NCBI GenBank assembly: GCA_021823385.1
Contig: JAKAOC010000013.1
Span: 1 to 13,106 of the forward strand
Source: Actinomycetes bacterium
GTDB taxonomy: Bacteria > Actinomycetota > Acidimicrobiia > Acidimicrobiales > Acidimicrobiaceae
Length of the DNA stretch: 13,106 nt
Direction: 5' to 3'
Shown here: positions 6,282 to 13,106 of the stretch, in pieces
How the letters are laid out: the number at the start of each line of letters is the position of its first letter
Position numbering within the stretch: the stretch's first letter is position 1
Notes under the pieces: model-generated
What the model was told of the DNA's origin: nothing
The model's database searches: none
The model's input: only the letters and a program-made list of their open reading frames with translations
Program-made: the position numbers and the translations under genes

Positions 6282-6704
6282 TTCACCTGCAGGGCCCGGC
6301 CCCCAACCGGGCTCGGAGTGCATCGACGTCGCGGGTGGCTCCTTCACAACCCGTCCGAAGTGAAACGGCCGTACCTCGTACTACTCCGACGCCGGCCTTG
6401 CGCGCGGCGCCGCGAAGATCGGACGCAATCTCACCCGAGGCTCCAGGTGCAACATGGGGGGACGGCGGCCAGGCCACACACTCGCCAACTCAGAGGCGGC
6501 CAGGAAGACGCCGGGGCGGAGGAACGCCGGCGGCACGTCCCGGTCCTCAGGTTCCGGGGTGATCACCCGAGGCTCGGACGGAACCCCTGCTCCGACCGGG
6601 CCGGGCAGGTGAGAGGGACAAGAGTCACATTGAAACGGCCACCCCGGTGGCACTAGCGTCCGGCTCGTCGAGCCCGACGTGATCGGGTGGAAGCGGGCCG
6701 GAAG
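6262..6704. other. 443-base intergenic stretch upstream of the efflux pump
   Basis: I see no credible gene here. Open frames exist on both strands but are short, rich in R and P, and lack ribosome binding sites or recognisable motifs. The stretch holds two hairpins at its left end (6259-6281; and GCCCGG/CCGGGC at 6294-6312 with a 7-base loop), a 12-bp palindrome GGGTGATCACCC at 6557-6568, and a promoter-like element at 6630-6659. The middle (about 6320-6550) shows nothing I can name. Confidence 0.55.
6630..6659 (+). promoter_or_regulatory. Candidate promoter with palindromic operator for the DHA2 efflux pump
   Basis: TTGAAA (6630-6635) and TAGCGT (6654-6659) are separated by 18 bases and fit a sigma-70-type -35/-10 pair. 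The spacer contains the 14-bp palindrome GCCACCCCGGTGGC (6638-6651), arms of 6 bp around CC. A dimeric repressor bound there would sit between -35 and -10, the classic position for TetR- or MarR-type control of drug-efflux genes. The expected transcript start is near 6666, about 39 bases before ATG 6705. No regulator gene is adjacent. Confidence 0.45.
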
Positions 6705-8540
6705 ATGGCTGAGCACATCCAAGCTCCGATGGCGCGAATGGAACGCCCCGGAGCGCTGCGCCGGTGGCTGATGATGCCACCGGTGGCGCTCGGCGTGGCG
6801 ATGATCATCGTCGACGCCACCATCGTGAACGTCGCCCTCCCCACGATGATCCGCCAGCTGGGCCTGGGGCCGGCGGACGCCGAGTGGGTCAACTCCATCT
6901 ACGCCCTCGTATTCGCCGCCCTGCTCATAACTCTGGGCAGGATGGGCGACCGCTTCGGCCGCCGCCTGCTCTTCGTCACAGGAGCGGTGATCTTCGCGGC
7001 TGCGTCGCTGCTCTCGGCCTCGGCCGATTCATCCTCCATGCTGCTGCTCGGCCGATTCGCCCAAGGGGTGGGAGGGGCGATGATCCTGCCCGCAACCCTC
7101 TCGCTCCTGAACACCAACTTCCAGGGCCGAGAGCGCGGAATCGCCTTTGCCATCTGGGGCTCGACCATCGCCGGGGTGGCCGCGTTGGGACCGCTGCTCG
7201 GCGGCTGGCTTACCTCCTCCTACTCCTGGCGCTGGGCGTTTCTGATCAACCTGCCACTGGCGGCGCTGATCCTGGTGGGATCCTTCCTATGGGTTCCCGA
7301 AAGCCGCGATCCCTTCATCGACAAGCACGAGGACCTCCTCGGCAACCTGCTCCTCATCGTGGCCCTGGCGGGGCTGGTATTCGGCCTCATCGAGGGACAG
7401 CGCTACGGCTGGTGGACACAGGTCTCCTCCTTTGCGGCCTTCGGCGCAACCTGGCCCGCTGGGTGGCCCTCCCCCATTCCTCTCTCATTCGTACTGGCCG
7501 CCATGGCCGTGGCCGCCTTCTTCCCCTACGAACTCCGCCGAGGGCGCCGCGACCTCCCCCGGGTGCTCGACTTCGCCCTCTTCTCCATCCGCAGCTTCGG
7601 CTACGGCAACCTGGCCTCGCTGATCGTGGCGCTCGGCGAGTTCGGAATCCTCTTCGCCCTCCCCCTCTACCTCCAGGGCGCCCGCGGATACAGCGCGCTC
7701 GCCACCGGCGTGGTGCTGGTGCCCCTGGCCATCGCCACCTTCGCGGTCGGAGCGCTCAACTCCACCTTGACCAGGCGCATCGGGGCCCGCGGGGTGGTAA
7801 GGCTCGGCCTTGCCCTGGAGAGCATCGGCATCGCCTCCCTCACTCTGACCGTCACCGCATCCTCCCCGGTCGCCTGGCTCGAGCCTTCGCTGATCGTCTA
7901 CGGCTTCGGGATCGGATTGGCCACCGCCCAGCTCACAGGGGTCGTGCTCGAGGAGGTGCCGGTGGACAGGAGCGGGCTGGGCTCGGGCATCCAAAGCACC
8001 GCCCGCCAGCTCGGCTCGGCCCTGGGGATCGCAATTCTCGGGACCATCCTCTACACCCGCCTGGGAGGGGGGCTCTCCTCCCGCCTGGCGGAGCTCGGGG
8101 CGCTTCCCGAAGCGCTTCGTCACGCGCTGGTGGAGACGGTGCGCCAAAGTGGCGGTGCCGCCATCCCCCAGCTCGCCAACCAGCCTGGAGGCGAGGCCGT
8201 GCACCAGGCGGCGGTAGCCGCGATGACGTCGGCCACCCGGGCCTCCGCGCTGGTGGCCGCGATCTTCGTCCTAGCGGGCCTCGTCTCCACGCTGCTGCTT
8301 CCGCCCGAGGTCGATACCGGATACGAGCGCGCGGAATCTCCCGCCGAAGCTCCGCGGAATGAATCGCCCTCCGAAGGGTTCTTCACACAAAGAGTTTCGG
8401 AGGTACAAGATGGAAGAGGTCGTCAGGATCCTGGGCGCGAACTGGTGCCCGGATTGCAAGAGGGCAAAGCAGTTCCTCGCGGACCAAAGGGTCCCCTATC
8501 GGTTCATCGACGTCGAAACGGACGAGGCGGCACACCGTGA
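6705..8540 (+). CDS. DHA2-family (14-helix) MFS drug efflux transporter
   Basis: A 611-residue major facilitator protein of the EmrB/QacA type, predicted to export drugs or toxic organics by proton antiport. Family motifs are clear: D37-A-T-I-V-N-V-A-L-P in the first helix, motif A GRMGDRFGRR (78-87), and the antiporter motif C region GSTIAGVAALGPLLGG (152-167). About 14 hydrophobic segments follow, the last ending near LVSTLLLPPE (526-535). The remaining 76 residues are hydrophilic, and the last 131 bases overlap the next gene in another frame. The tail has no domain character and looks like read-through of the reductase gene. A TGA at 8360-8362 in another frame would have ended the gene 48 bases before the reductase ATG, so a recent or technical indel is possible. 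ATG 6705 is preferred; GTG 6687 is an in-frame alternative. Confidence 0.87.
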   Translation: MAEHIQAPMARMERPGALRRWLMMPPVALGVAMIIVDATIVNVALPTMIRQLGLGPADAEWVNSIYALVFAALLITLGRMGDRFGRRLLFVTGAVIFAAASLLSASADSSSMLLLGRFAQGVGGAMILPATLSLLNTNFQGRERGIAFAIWGSTIAGVAALGPLLGGWLTSSYSWRWAFLINLPLAALILVGSFLWVPESRDPFIDKHEDLLGNLLLIVALAGLVFGLIEGQRYGWWTQVSSFAAFGATWPAGWPSPIPLSFVLAAMAVAAFFPYELRRGRRDLPRVLDFALFSIRSFGYGNLASLIVALGEFGILFALPLYLQGARGYSALATGVVLVPLAIATFAVGALNSTLTRRIGARGVVRLGLALESIGIASLTLTVTASSPVAWLEPSLIVYGFGIGLATAQLTGVVLEEVPVDRSGLGSGIQSTARQLGSALGIAILGTILYTRLGGGLSSRLAELGALPEALRHALVETVRQSGGAAIPQLANQPGGEAVHQAAVAAMTSATRASALVAAIFVLAGLVSTLLLPPEVDTGYERAESPAEAPRNESPSEGFFTQRVSEVQDGRGRQDPGRELVPGLQEGKAVPRGPKGPLSVHRRRNGRGGTP

Positions 8541-9600
8541 GGTGATGGAGCGCAACGGCGGGAAGCTGATCATCCCCGTGATCGAGTTCCCCGACGGCTC
8601 CATCCTCGTCGAGCCGGACAACGCCGAGATCGCCGCGGTGCTGAAGCTGGAGATAACCGCCTCCAAGTCGCTCTATGACCTGATCGTGGTCGGGGCGGGC
8701 CCGGCCGGTCTGACCAGCGCAATCTACGCCGCGAGAGAAGGCATCGACACCCTGGTGCTCGACAAGGGGGCTCTGGGCGGCCAGGCGGGCGCCACCGAGA
8801 GGGTGGACAACTATCCGGGATTCCCGGAGGGGATAGGCGGCGGCGAGCTCGCCGCTCGCTACGTCGAGCACGCGCGCCGCTACGGCGTGGAGATGCTCTC
8901 CGGTGTGCAGGTTCGACGGATCGCCCGCGAGGACGACGGCCTGATCGCCGCCGAAACCGACCAGGGGGCGACCTACAGGGCCAAGGCCCTGGTGGTGGCC
9001 ACCGGATCAACCTATCGGCGCCTGGACGTCCCGGGTGAGGAGGACCTGATCGGGGCGGGAATCCACTTCTGCGCCACCTGCGACGGCCCCTTCTACCGCG
9101 GCGCAAAGGACCTGGTGGTGATCGGCGGCGGGAACTCGGGCCTCGAGGAGGGGCTCTTCCTCTCCCAGTTCGCCCAGAAGATCACCATCCTCCAGGACCT
9201 ACCCAACCTGACCGCCTCCGCCATCCTCCAGGAGCGGGTCACCAACGACCCCCGCTTCGAGGTGCGCACTTCCACCAAGGTGAAGAAGTTCCTCGCCGAC
9301 GCGAACGGCCGCCTCGATGCGGTGGAGGTGGAGACGCCCGAAGGCACCGAGCGCATCGAGGCCGACGGCGCCTTCATCTTCATCGGGCTAACCCCCAACA
9401 GCGGCTTCGTCGAGGACACACTCAAATTGGGCCAAGCCGGATTCCTGGCCACCCGTCAGACCTTGGAGACCAACCTGCCGGGCGTCTTCGCGGCCGGCGA
9501 CGTCCGCGAGGGAAGCACCAAGCAGATCGCCTCCGCGGTCGGCGAAGGTGCCGCCGTCGCCTTGATGGTGCGCGCCTATCTCAACGGCCGGGGCGAATAG
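8410..9600 (+). CDS. Glutaredoxin/mycoredoxin-thioredoxin reductase fusion flavoprotein
   Basis: A 396-residue two-domain redox enzyme. Residues 1-80 form a glutaredoxin-like domain with active site W12-C13-P14-D15-C16, then NGGK, a P56-V57 cis-proline site and F-P-D-G-S, a pattern close to mycoredoxin-1. Residues 88-396 form a thioredoxin reductase-type domain: FAD motif GAGPAG (95-100), GGQ (123-125), redox-active CATC (221-224), nucleotide motif GGGNSG (239-244) and the C-terminal FAD motif GDVR. The HRRxxxR motif that reads the NADPH 2'-phosphate is replaced by QDLPNLT (262-268), closer to NADH-using AhpF. The likely role is NADH-driven reduction of low-molecular-weight disulfides or protein mixed disulfides in the cytoplasm through the attached redoxin (inference). 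The start is firm: GGAGGT at 8399-8404 with 5-base spacing. It is probably co-transcribed with the efflux pump. Confidence 0.88.
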   Translation: MEEVVRILGANWCPDCKRAKQFLADQRVPYRFIDVETDEAAHREVMERNGGKLIIPVIEFPDGSILVEPDNAEIAAVLKLEITASKSLYDLIVVGAGPAGLTSAIYAAREGIDTLVLDKGALGGQAGATERVDNYPGFPEGIGGGELAARYVEHARRYGVEMLSGVQVRRIAREDDGLIAAETDQGATYRAKALVVATGSTYRRLDVPGEEDLIGAGIHFCATCDGPFYRGAKDLVVIGGGNSGLEEGLFLSQFAQKITILQDLPNLTASAILQERVTNDPRFEVRTSTKVKKFLADANGRLDAVEVETPEGTERIEADGAFIFIGLTPNSGFVEDTLKLGQAGFLATRQTLETNLPGVFAAGDVREGSTKQIASAVGEGAAVALMVRAYLNGRGE

Positions 9601-9607
9601 TCCGCAC

Positions 9608-11008
9608 TCAGCGGGCCAGGCCCTTCCCCTTGCGCAGGGCGAGGAATTCGGCGCGGTTGTGCAACTGCGCCTCGTAGATGCTCTCGTCGAAGAAACGCAC
9701 CACGTAGGTGGCGATCGCCACAGCCAGGATCGCCGGCGTGAGGGCGTCCAGGTTGCCGGTCATCTCCACCACCATCACCATCACCGCGATCGGCGCACGC
9801 GAGATGCCGCCGAAAACGGCCATCATGCCAACCACCACGAAGCTGGCCGGCGAGTGCGGCATGGAGGGCAGGAAGAGCTCGCCGAGGCGCCATGCGGCAG
9901 CGCCGGTGAAGGCGCCGATCACCATGCCGGGACCGAACACGCCTCCCGAGCCTCCCGAGCCGATCGAGAAGGAGGTGGCCAGGATGCGCAGGAAGGGCAG
10001 GAGCAGGACCACGGCGAGAGGGATGCTGTCCAAGGTCGAGGCCGACAGGGCCTTCTGCACCCAGCCGTACCCGGTGCCGAGCACCTCGGGGGCGGCGAGA
10101 GCCATCAGCCCCACCAGCAGCCCGCCCATTGCCGGGTGCAGCTTGCGCGTGAAGGGAATGCGGCGGTTGACGGCCATCATGCCGTAGAAGCTCTTGGAAT
10201 ACAGGACCCCGATGAGCCCGGAGGCCAGCCCCAGCACCGCGAAGTAGACGAGCTGCATCGGCGAGTCGAAGATCCGGATCGAGGGGATGGAGAAGATCGG
10301 CTGGAAGCCCAGGGCCGAGCCAAAGATGAGAAAGGCGATCACCGAGGCCACAAAACCCGGCAGCAGGGCTTCGGGCTCGAAGTCCTCCCGGTAGATGATC
10401 TCCGAGGCCAGGATCGCGCCGCCGAGCGGCGAGGAGAAGATGGCCCCGATGCCGGAGCCGACCCCGATCGAGACGGCCACACGGGCATCCTCCTCGGAGA
10501 GGTCGAGCGTCCTGGCCAGGAGCGAACCGAAGCCGGCCGAGATCTGTGCGGTCGGGCCCTCGCGCCCACCCGAGCCCCCCGAACCGATGGTCACCGCCGA
10601 CGCAACTATCTTCACGATGACCGCGCGAAGCCGGATGCCACGGGGATTGTGGTGGATGGCGCTGATGGCGGCGTCGGTGCCGTGCCCCTCGGCCTCGGGG
10701 GCCCAGGTGAAGACGATGAAGCCCGAGATGACCCCGCCCAGGGCGACAACCAGGGGTATGGCCCAGGCTCGCAGGTAATGGGCCGAACCCGCCGAGTTGC
10801 CCTCCCCGGCCGGGGTGGGCACCTCGTAGCCCGCCAGGACGTGCATGAAGAAGTGGGTGGAGAGAAGCAGCGCCTCGTAGAAGACGATGGCGCCAAGGCC
10901 GGCAACCACGCCGACCATGACCGCCAGGATCAGGTGGCGGGTGGTGGTGGGATAGGAGTGGAAGCGGGCCTTGAACCCTTGCGGGCGCCGTTTGCCGTGG
11001 CGGCTCAT
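9608..11008 (-). CDS. CLC-family chloride channel or H+/Cl- antiporter
   Basis: A 466-residue membrane protein with the CLC core and no CBS domains. Selectivity-filter regions are visible: EGHGTDAAI (107-115, in the place of GSGIP, with His for the usual Ser), GGREGP (147-152) with E150 as the external gating glutamate, GSGGSGGVFGP (350-360), VVEMTGN (413-419), and IYEAQL with Y445 in the position of the central tyrosine. The retained gating glutamate fits either a gated channel or a proton-coupled exchanger, used in pH or chloride homeostasis. ATG 11008 is chosen because the first helix begins soon after; GAGGC and GGAGGG lie upstream at loose spacings. A possible -10 (TATGGT, minus strand, 11035-11030) is just upstream. 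Its stop lies 7 bases from the convergent reductase stop, with no terminator hairpin between. Confidence 0.9.
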   Translation of the reverse strand: MSRHGKRRPQGFKARFHSYPTTTRHLILAVMVGVVAGLGAIVFYEALLLSTHFFMHVLAGYEVPTPAGEGNSAGSAHYLRAWAIPLVVALGGVISGFIVFTWAPEAEGHGTDAAISAIHHNPRGIRLRAVIVKIVASAVTIGSGGSGGREGPTAQISAGFGSLLARTLDLSEEDARVAVSIGVGSGIGAIFSSPLGGAILASEIIYREDFEPEALLPGFVASVIAFLIFGSALGFQPIFSIPSIRIFDSPMQLVYFAVLGLASGLIGVLYSKSFYGMMAVNRRIPFTRKLHPAMGGLLVGLMALAAPEVLGTGYGWVQKALSASTLDSIPLAVVLLLPFLRILATSFSIGSGGSGGVFGPGMVIGAFTGAAAWRLGELFLPSMPHSPASFVVVGMMAVFGGISRAPIAVMVMVVEMTGNLDALTPAILAVAIATYVVRFFDESIYEAQLHNRAEFLALRKGKGLAR

Positions 11009-11700
11009 ATCACGCGCGCCTCGCCCTCCACCATAAAAGCCGTCGCCGCCACTCGCCTGCCCGCCGTGCCCAAGACTCTTTCCCTTCGAATGCCGGCGGG
11101 CCGAGGGCGCGCCGGGTCCGCCTCGTTCTGTCTTTCGTCCGCGCGGAGGCCCCCTCCCGGCCCTTGACGGTCCGAGGCGCGACCGGGATCCAAAGGAGGC
11201 GGAGGCGCGCCGGGCATAGAGAGCCAGGTGCCTGCGCGACGACCGAGCCCGGGGCTCCGTCCGGGCATAGATTCTACCTGCACCGGTGCTCCTACCCACG
11301 CCGGAGCGCCAGGTGGGCAGTCGTGATCACGCCACGTGAGCAGACATGTACAGTGGTGGTCCTGTCCGGGCCGGCTCGAGTCGGACAACGGCTCGATAGC
11401 GCCTCGGTGGCGCTTGCCCCCGCAGGACCGGGGAGAAATTTCCGTGGCCGCAAGGCCCGGAACAGTAAACCGCGGTCACCTGCAGTGACAGCGATACCGG
11501 GGCGTGGCTGCGTTGGATGCCTTGGTTGCCTTTCCAGCGCGGAGCCGGTGGCGAAACGGGCGGGAGCCAACACTCATCGCCGGAGCGCCACCTGCCCAAG
11601 CTCCCCACCATGACCCGTGCCCGCAACTTCTCCTCGCTCGCACTCGGCCTCGGAGGCGCCCCAGTGGGACATGCTTCACGCCGCGCGACTGACAACTCCG

Positions 11701-11741
11701 GGCGTCCCGGCCGTGGTGGAGTTCGCCACGGCCGGGACGCC
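11701..11741. repeat. Perfect inverted repeat, 16-bp arms with 9-base loop
   Basis: GGCGTCCCGGCCGTGG (11701-11716) and CCACGGCCGGGACGCC (11726-11741) are exact reverse complements around TGGAGTTCG. This is the strongest hairpin in the window. No T-run follows on either strand, so it is not a textbook terminator. It ends 15 bases before a TAACAT -10-like box, and its right arm covers where the -35 of the dehydrogenase promoter should be, so it may act as an operator. A terminator or processing structure for an unseen upstream transcript is the alternative. Confidence 0.8.
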
Positions 11742-11756
11742 GGCGCACCTGCTTGC

Positions 11757-11762
11757 TAACAT
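11757..11762 (+). promoter_or_regulatory. Candidate -10 box of the hydroxyacyl-CoA dehydrogenase gene
   Basis: TAACAT fits TANNNT. It lies 32 bases before the GTG start, leaving room for a short leader with AAGGAG. The expected -35 position (about 11734-11739) falls inside the right arm of the perfect inverted repeat and does not resemble TTGACA. Confidence 0.4.
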
Positions 11763-11794
11763 CTCGCCTGGGAGAAGCGAAAAGGAGCAACCAG

Positions 11795-12631
11795 GTGCGC
11801 ATCGGGATAATCGGAGCCGGAACCATGGGAGTCGGAATCGCTCACGCCGTGGCCACTTCGGGCTGGGACGCACTGGTCGTCGAACCCGACGCGACCCAGC
11901 GCGGTAAGGCACGCGACCGCCTCGACGAGGTCATATCCTCCGGGGTCACCAGGGGCAAGCTCACCCGGGCCGAGGCGGACGCCGCCCTGGCGCGCCTGGC
12001 GTTCCACTCGTCGGCGGCCGAGCTGCCCGAGGGCCTGGACTGGATCATCGAGTCGGTGCCCGAAAAGTTGGAGCTGAAGCGCACCGTGCTGGCAGAGGCC
12101 GAGCAGCGGACGCCCAGATTCCTCGCCTCCAACACCTCCGCGCTCTCCATAACCTCCCTGGCCGAAGGACTCTCCGCCCCCGAGCGCTTCGTGGGCATGC
12201 ACTTCTTCAACCCGGTCTGGTCCATGAAGCTGGTCGAAATCGTCGTCGCTGAGCGCAGCCAGGACGCGGCGGTGAAGGCGGCGGTGGACGCCGCCCGGGG
12301 GATGGGCAAGGAGCCGATCGTCGTCAAGGACGCTCCGGGATTCGCCAGCTCCCGCCTGGGCGTGCTGCTGGGGCTGGAGGCCATACGCATGGTCGAGGAG
12401 GGCATAGCCTCCCCCGAGGACATCGACAAGGCCATGACTCTCGGATACGGCTATCCGATGGGCCCGCTACGCCTCGGCGACCTGGTGGGGCTGGATGTGC
12501 GTCTGGCCATCGCCGAGCATCTCTCCCAGACCTACGGCGAGCGCTTCGCACCGCCGGGGCTGCTGCGCGAGATGGTGGCCCAGGGCAAGCTGGGCAAGAA
12601 GAGTGGACAGGGCTTCTACAGCTGGAGCTGA
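11795..12631 (+). CDS. 3-hydroxyacyl-CoA (3-hydroxybutyryl-CoA) dehydrogenase
   Basis: A 278-residue NAD-dependent dehydrogenase, the usual single-domain length, predicted to interconvert 3-hydroxyacyl-CoA and 3-oxoacyl-CoA in beta-oxidation or related acyl-CoA pathways. The nucleotide fold starts at once with VRIGIIGAGTMG (GxGxxG at 7-12); E30, at the end of the second strand, favours NAD over NADP. The signature region has SNTSALSIT (S115), GMHFFNP with catalytic H136, and E148 in LVEIV at the expected 12-residue distance. The C-terminal dimer domain ends in GKLGKKSGQGFYSW. The usual PGFxxNR Asn is Ser (PGFASSRLG, S186), as I recall from some actinobacterial and Deinococcus-type members. 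The GTG start at 11795 has AAGGAG 7 bases upstream. It is convergent with the TetR gene, with 7 bases between stops. Confidence 0.9.
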   Translation: MRIGIIGAGTMGVGIAHAVATSGWDALVVEPDATQRGKARDRLDEVISSGVTRGKLTRAEADAALARLAFHSSAAELPEGLDWIIESVPEKLELKRTVLAEAEQRTPRFLASNTSALSITSLAEGLSAPERFVGMHFFNPVWSMKLVEIVVAERSQDAAVKAAVDAARGMGKEPIVVKDAPGFASSRLGVLLGLEAIRMVEEGIASPEDIDKAMTLGYGYPMGPLRLGDLVGLDVRLAIAEHLSQTYGERFAPPGLLREMVAQGKLGKKSGQGFYSWS

Positions 12632-12638
12632 CCGCCGC

Positions 12639-13106
12639 CTACGCGCAGGCCGGCGCTCCCACCAGGTTCAAGGCCAGTAGGGCCACCTCCGCCTTGACCT
12701 CCTCGGCGGTGAGAGGGCCGCGCGGGTCGAACCAGTTGGAAACGGCCGTGCACATGGCGATCACCGCCCGTGCGGCCAGCTTGGGATCTCGAACCCTGAA
12801 CGCGCCCGAGGCGCTGCCTTGGGCAATCACGGCCACCAGGCGCTGCTCGTACTCGTCCCGCAGCCCGACGATCTCCTCGCGGCTGCCGGGCTCGAGCGAG
12901 CGCAGCTCGGAGTTGGCCACGAATCCGAAGCGAAGATGGCCGATGTGGTAGGTGACGTGATTGGCGACGAAGGCCGAGAAGCGCTGCGTGGGGTCGTCCC
13001 CCGCTTCGGCCAGGGCGGCCGCGGAGCCGGAGAGGAGATCGGCCATGACCTGGCTCATCACCGTGACCAGCACCTCGTGCTTGGAGGCGAAGTGGTGATA
13101 GATCGG
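12639..13106 (-). CDS. TetR-family transcriptional regulator, 5' end outside the window
   Basis: The frame is open to the right edge; 155 codons plus the stop are seen, and the N-terminus is missing. The first visible residues, IYHHFASKHEVL, are the end of the TetR helix-turn-helix (consensus lYxHFxSKxxLL), so only about 30-40 residues are missing. The ligand-binding half contains FVANHVTYHIGH, NSELRSLEPGSREEIVGLRDEYE and FRVRDPKLAARAVIAM...WFDPRGPLTAEEV. This pattern is typical of the TetR_C_33-like group, several members of which (for example KstR2) control lipid, sterol or acyl-CoA catabolism. The convergent dehydrogenase may be one of its targets (inference). The ligand is probably an acyl-CoA or a similar metabolite, but this cannot be read from sequence. 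Confidence 0.85.
   Translation of the reverse strand, partial: PIYHHFASKHEVLVTVMSQVMADLLSGSAAALAEAGDDPTQRFSAFVANHVTYHIGHLRFGFVANSELRSLEPGSREEIVGLRDEYEQRLVAVIAQGSASGAFRVRDPKLAARAVIAMCTAVSNWFDPRGPLTAEEVKAEVALLALNLVGAPACA

Larger units (their letters stand above)
11009..11794. other. 786-base stretch without a convincing gene
   Basis: Open frames cross this stretch on both strands (for example plus 11164-11613 and minus 11327-11695), but their translations are R/P/S/G-rich, lack ribosome binding sites and match no family I know. Visible structure includes the direct repeat CGGGCATAGA at 11211-11220 and 11262-11271, palindromes GCACCGGTGC (11280-11289) and CGTGATCACG (11322-11331), an inverted repeat GTCAC-CTGCA-GTGAC (11475-11489), and the long perfect hairpin at 11701-11741. 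It may hold a decayed gene or an unrecognised RNA, but I cannot show either. Confidence 0.5.

Noticed and set aside
6557..6568. 12-bp palindrome GGGTGATCACCC
   Set aside because: Palindromes of this size are expected a few times by chance in 13 kb, and it is not placed against a promoter. It is mentioned only within the spacer entry.
4623..6656. A 677-codon plus-strand open frame across the esterase and EamA genes
   Set aside because: It is a high-GC shadow frame with arginine-rich composition. The overlapping genes in the other frames have complete motifs and ribosome binding sites.
6381..6722. A 113-codon minus-strand frame in the spacer before the efflux pump
   Set aside because: It has no ribosome binding site or recognisable motif, and it crosses the pump promoter and start.
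9659..11167. A 502-codon frame opposite the CLC gene
   Set aside because: Its H/D/G/R-rich composition is typical of the antisense of a membrane protein gene, and the CLC frame has all filter motifs.
11211..11271. Two copies of CGGGCATAGA 51 bases apart, considered as a repeat array
   Set aside because: There are only two short copies with no further units and no flanking similarity, so this is not a CRISPR or a tandem array.
11164..11613. A 149-codon plus-strand frame with a CVGCLGC cysteine cluster
   Set aside because: It lacks a ribosome binding site, its composition is low-complexity R/P/S-rich, and the cysteine cluster alone is not evidence of a protein.

Overview
The window is GC-rich bacterial DNA, roughly two thirds G+C by eye. 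It uses AGGAGG-type ribosome binding sites, GTG and TTG starts, and very short or overlapping gene junctions. A mycoredoxin-like domain, a DosR/DevR-like box, a TetR protein with a C-terminal half of the type common in actinobacterial lipid regulators, and an actinobacterial-style set of efflux and acyl-CoA genes all suggest an actinomycete or a related deep-branching lineage. That placement is an inference; no rRNA or other marker gene is present. I found no tRNA, rRNA, CRISPR array, insertion sequence or phage gene.

Layout. At 1-139 is the 3' end of an unrecognised plus-strand gene. At 305-1947, on the minus strand, a sulfide:quinone oxidoreductase (SQR)-type flavoprotein is followed by a 48-codon gene with its own perfect Shine-Dalgarno, so they probably form a two-gene operon. 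The 304-base divergent spacer (1948-2251) carries a near-consensus DosR-like palindrome nested in overlapping hairpins. To its right a plus-strand run begins: an Nramp-superfamily metal transporter with altered metal-site motifs (2252-3544), a small two-helix membrane protein (3606-4058), a VOC dioxygenase/glyoxalase-fold protein translationally coupled to a serine esterase (4154-5307), an EamA permease (5431-6261), a 14-helix DHA2 drug-efflux pump (6705-8540) and a glutaredoxin/mycoredoxin-thioredoxin reductase fusion (8410-9600). A CLC chloride transporter (9608-11008, minus) converges on the fusion gene. After a 786-base stretch with no convincing gene, which ends in a perfect 16-bp-arm hairpin, come a 3-hydroxyacyl-CoA dehydrogenase (11795-12631, plus) and a convergent, truncated TetR regulator (12639-13106, minus).

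How the genes may work together. Several genes fit handling of reactive small molecules. SQR passes sulfide electrons to quinone. The VOC-esterase pair resembles the mhqE-mhqD (yodE-yodD) quinone and catechol detoxification pair of Bacillus subtilis. The DHA2 pump overlaps a thiol-disulfide reductase whose NADPH motif is missing. The transporters are ordinary accessory functions. The dehydrogenase and TetR gene look like the edge of a fatty-acid or acyl-CoA catabolism region.

The least ordinary signals are the SQR with an unusual cysteine pattern and its small partner gene, the DosR-like box beside it, the pump/reductase overlap, and the long perfect inverted repeat upstream of the dehydrogenase. 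I did not find a clearly new multi-gene system. All assignments come from reading motifs by eye; no database search was run.
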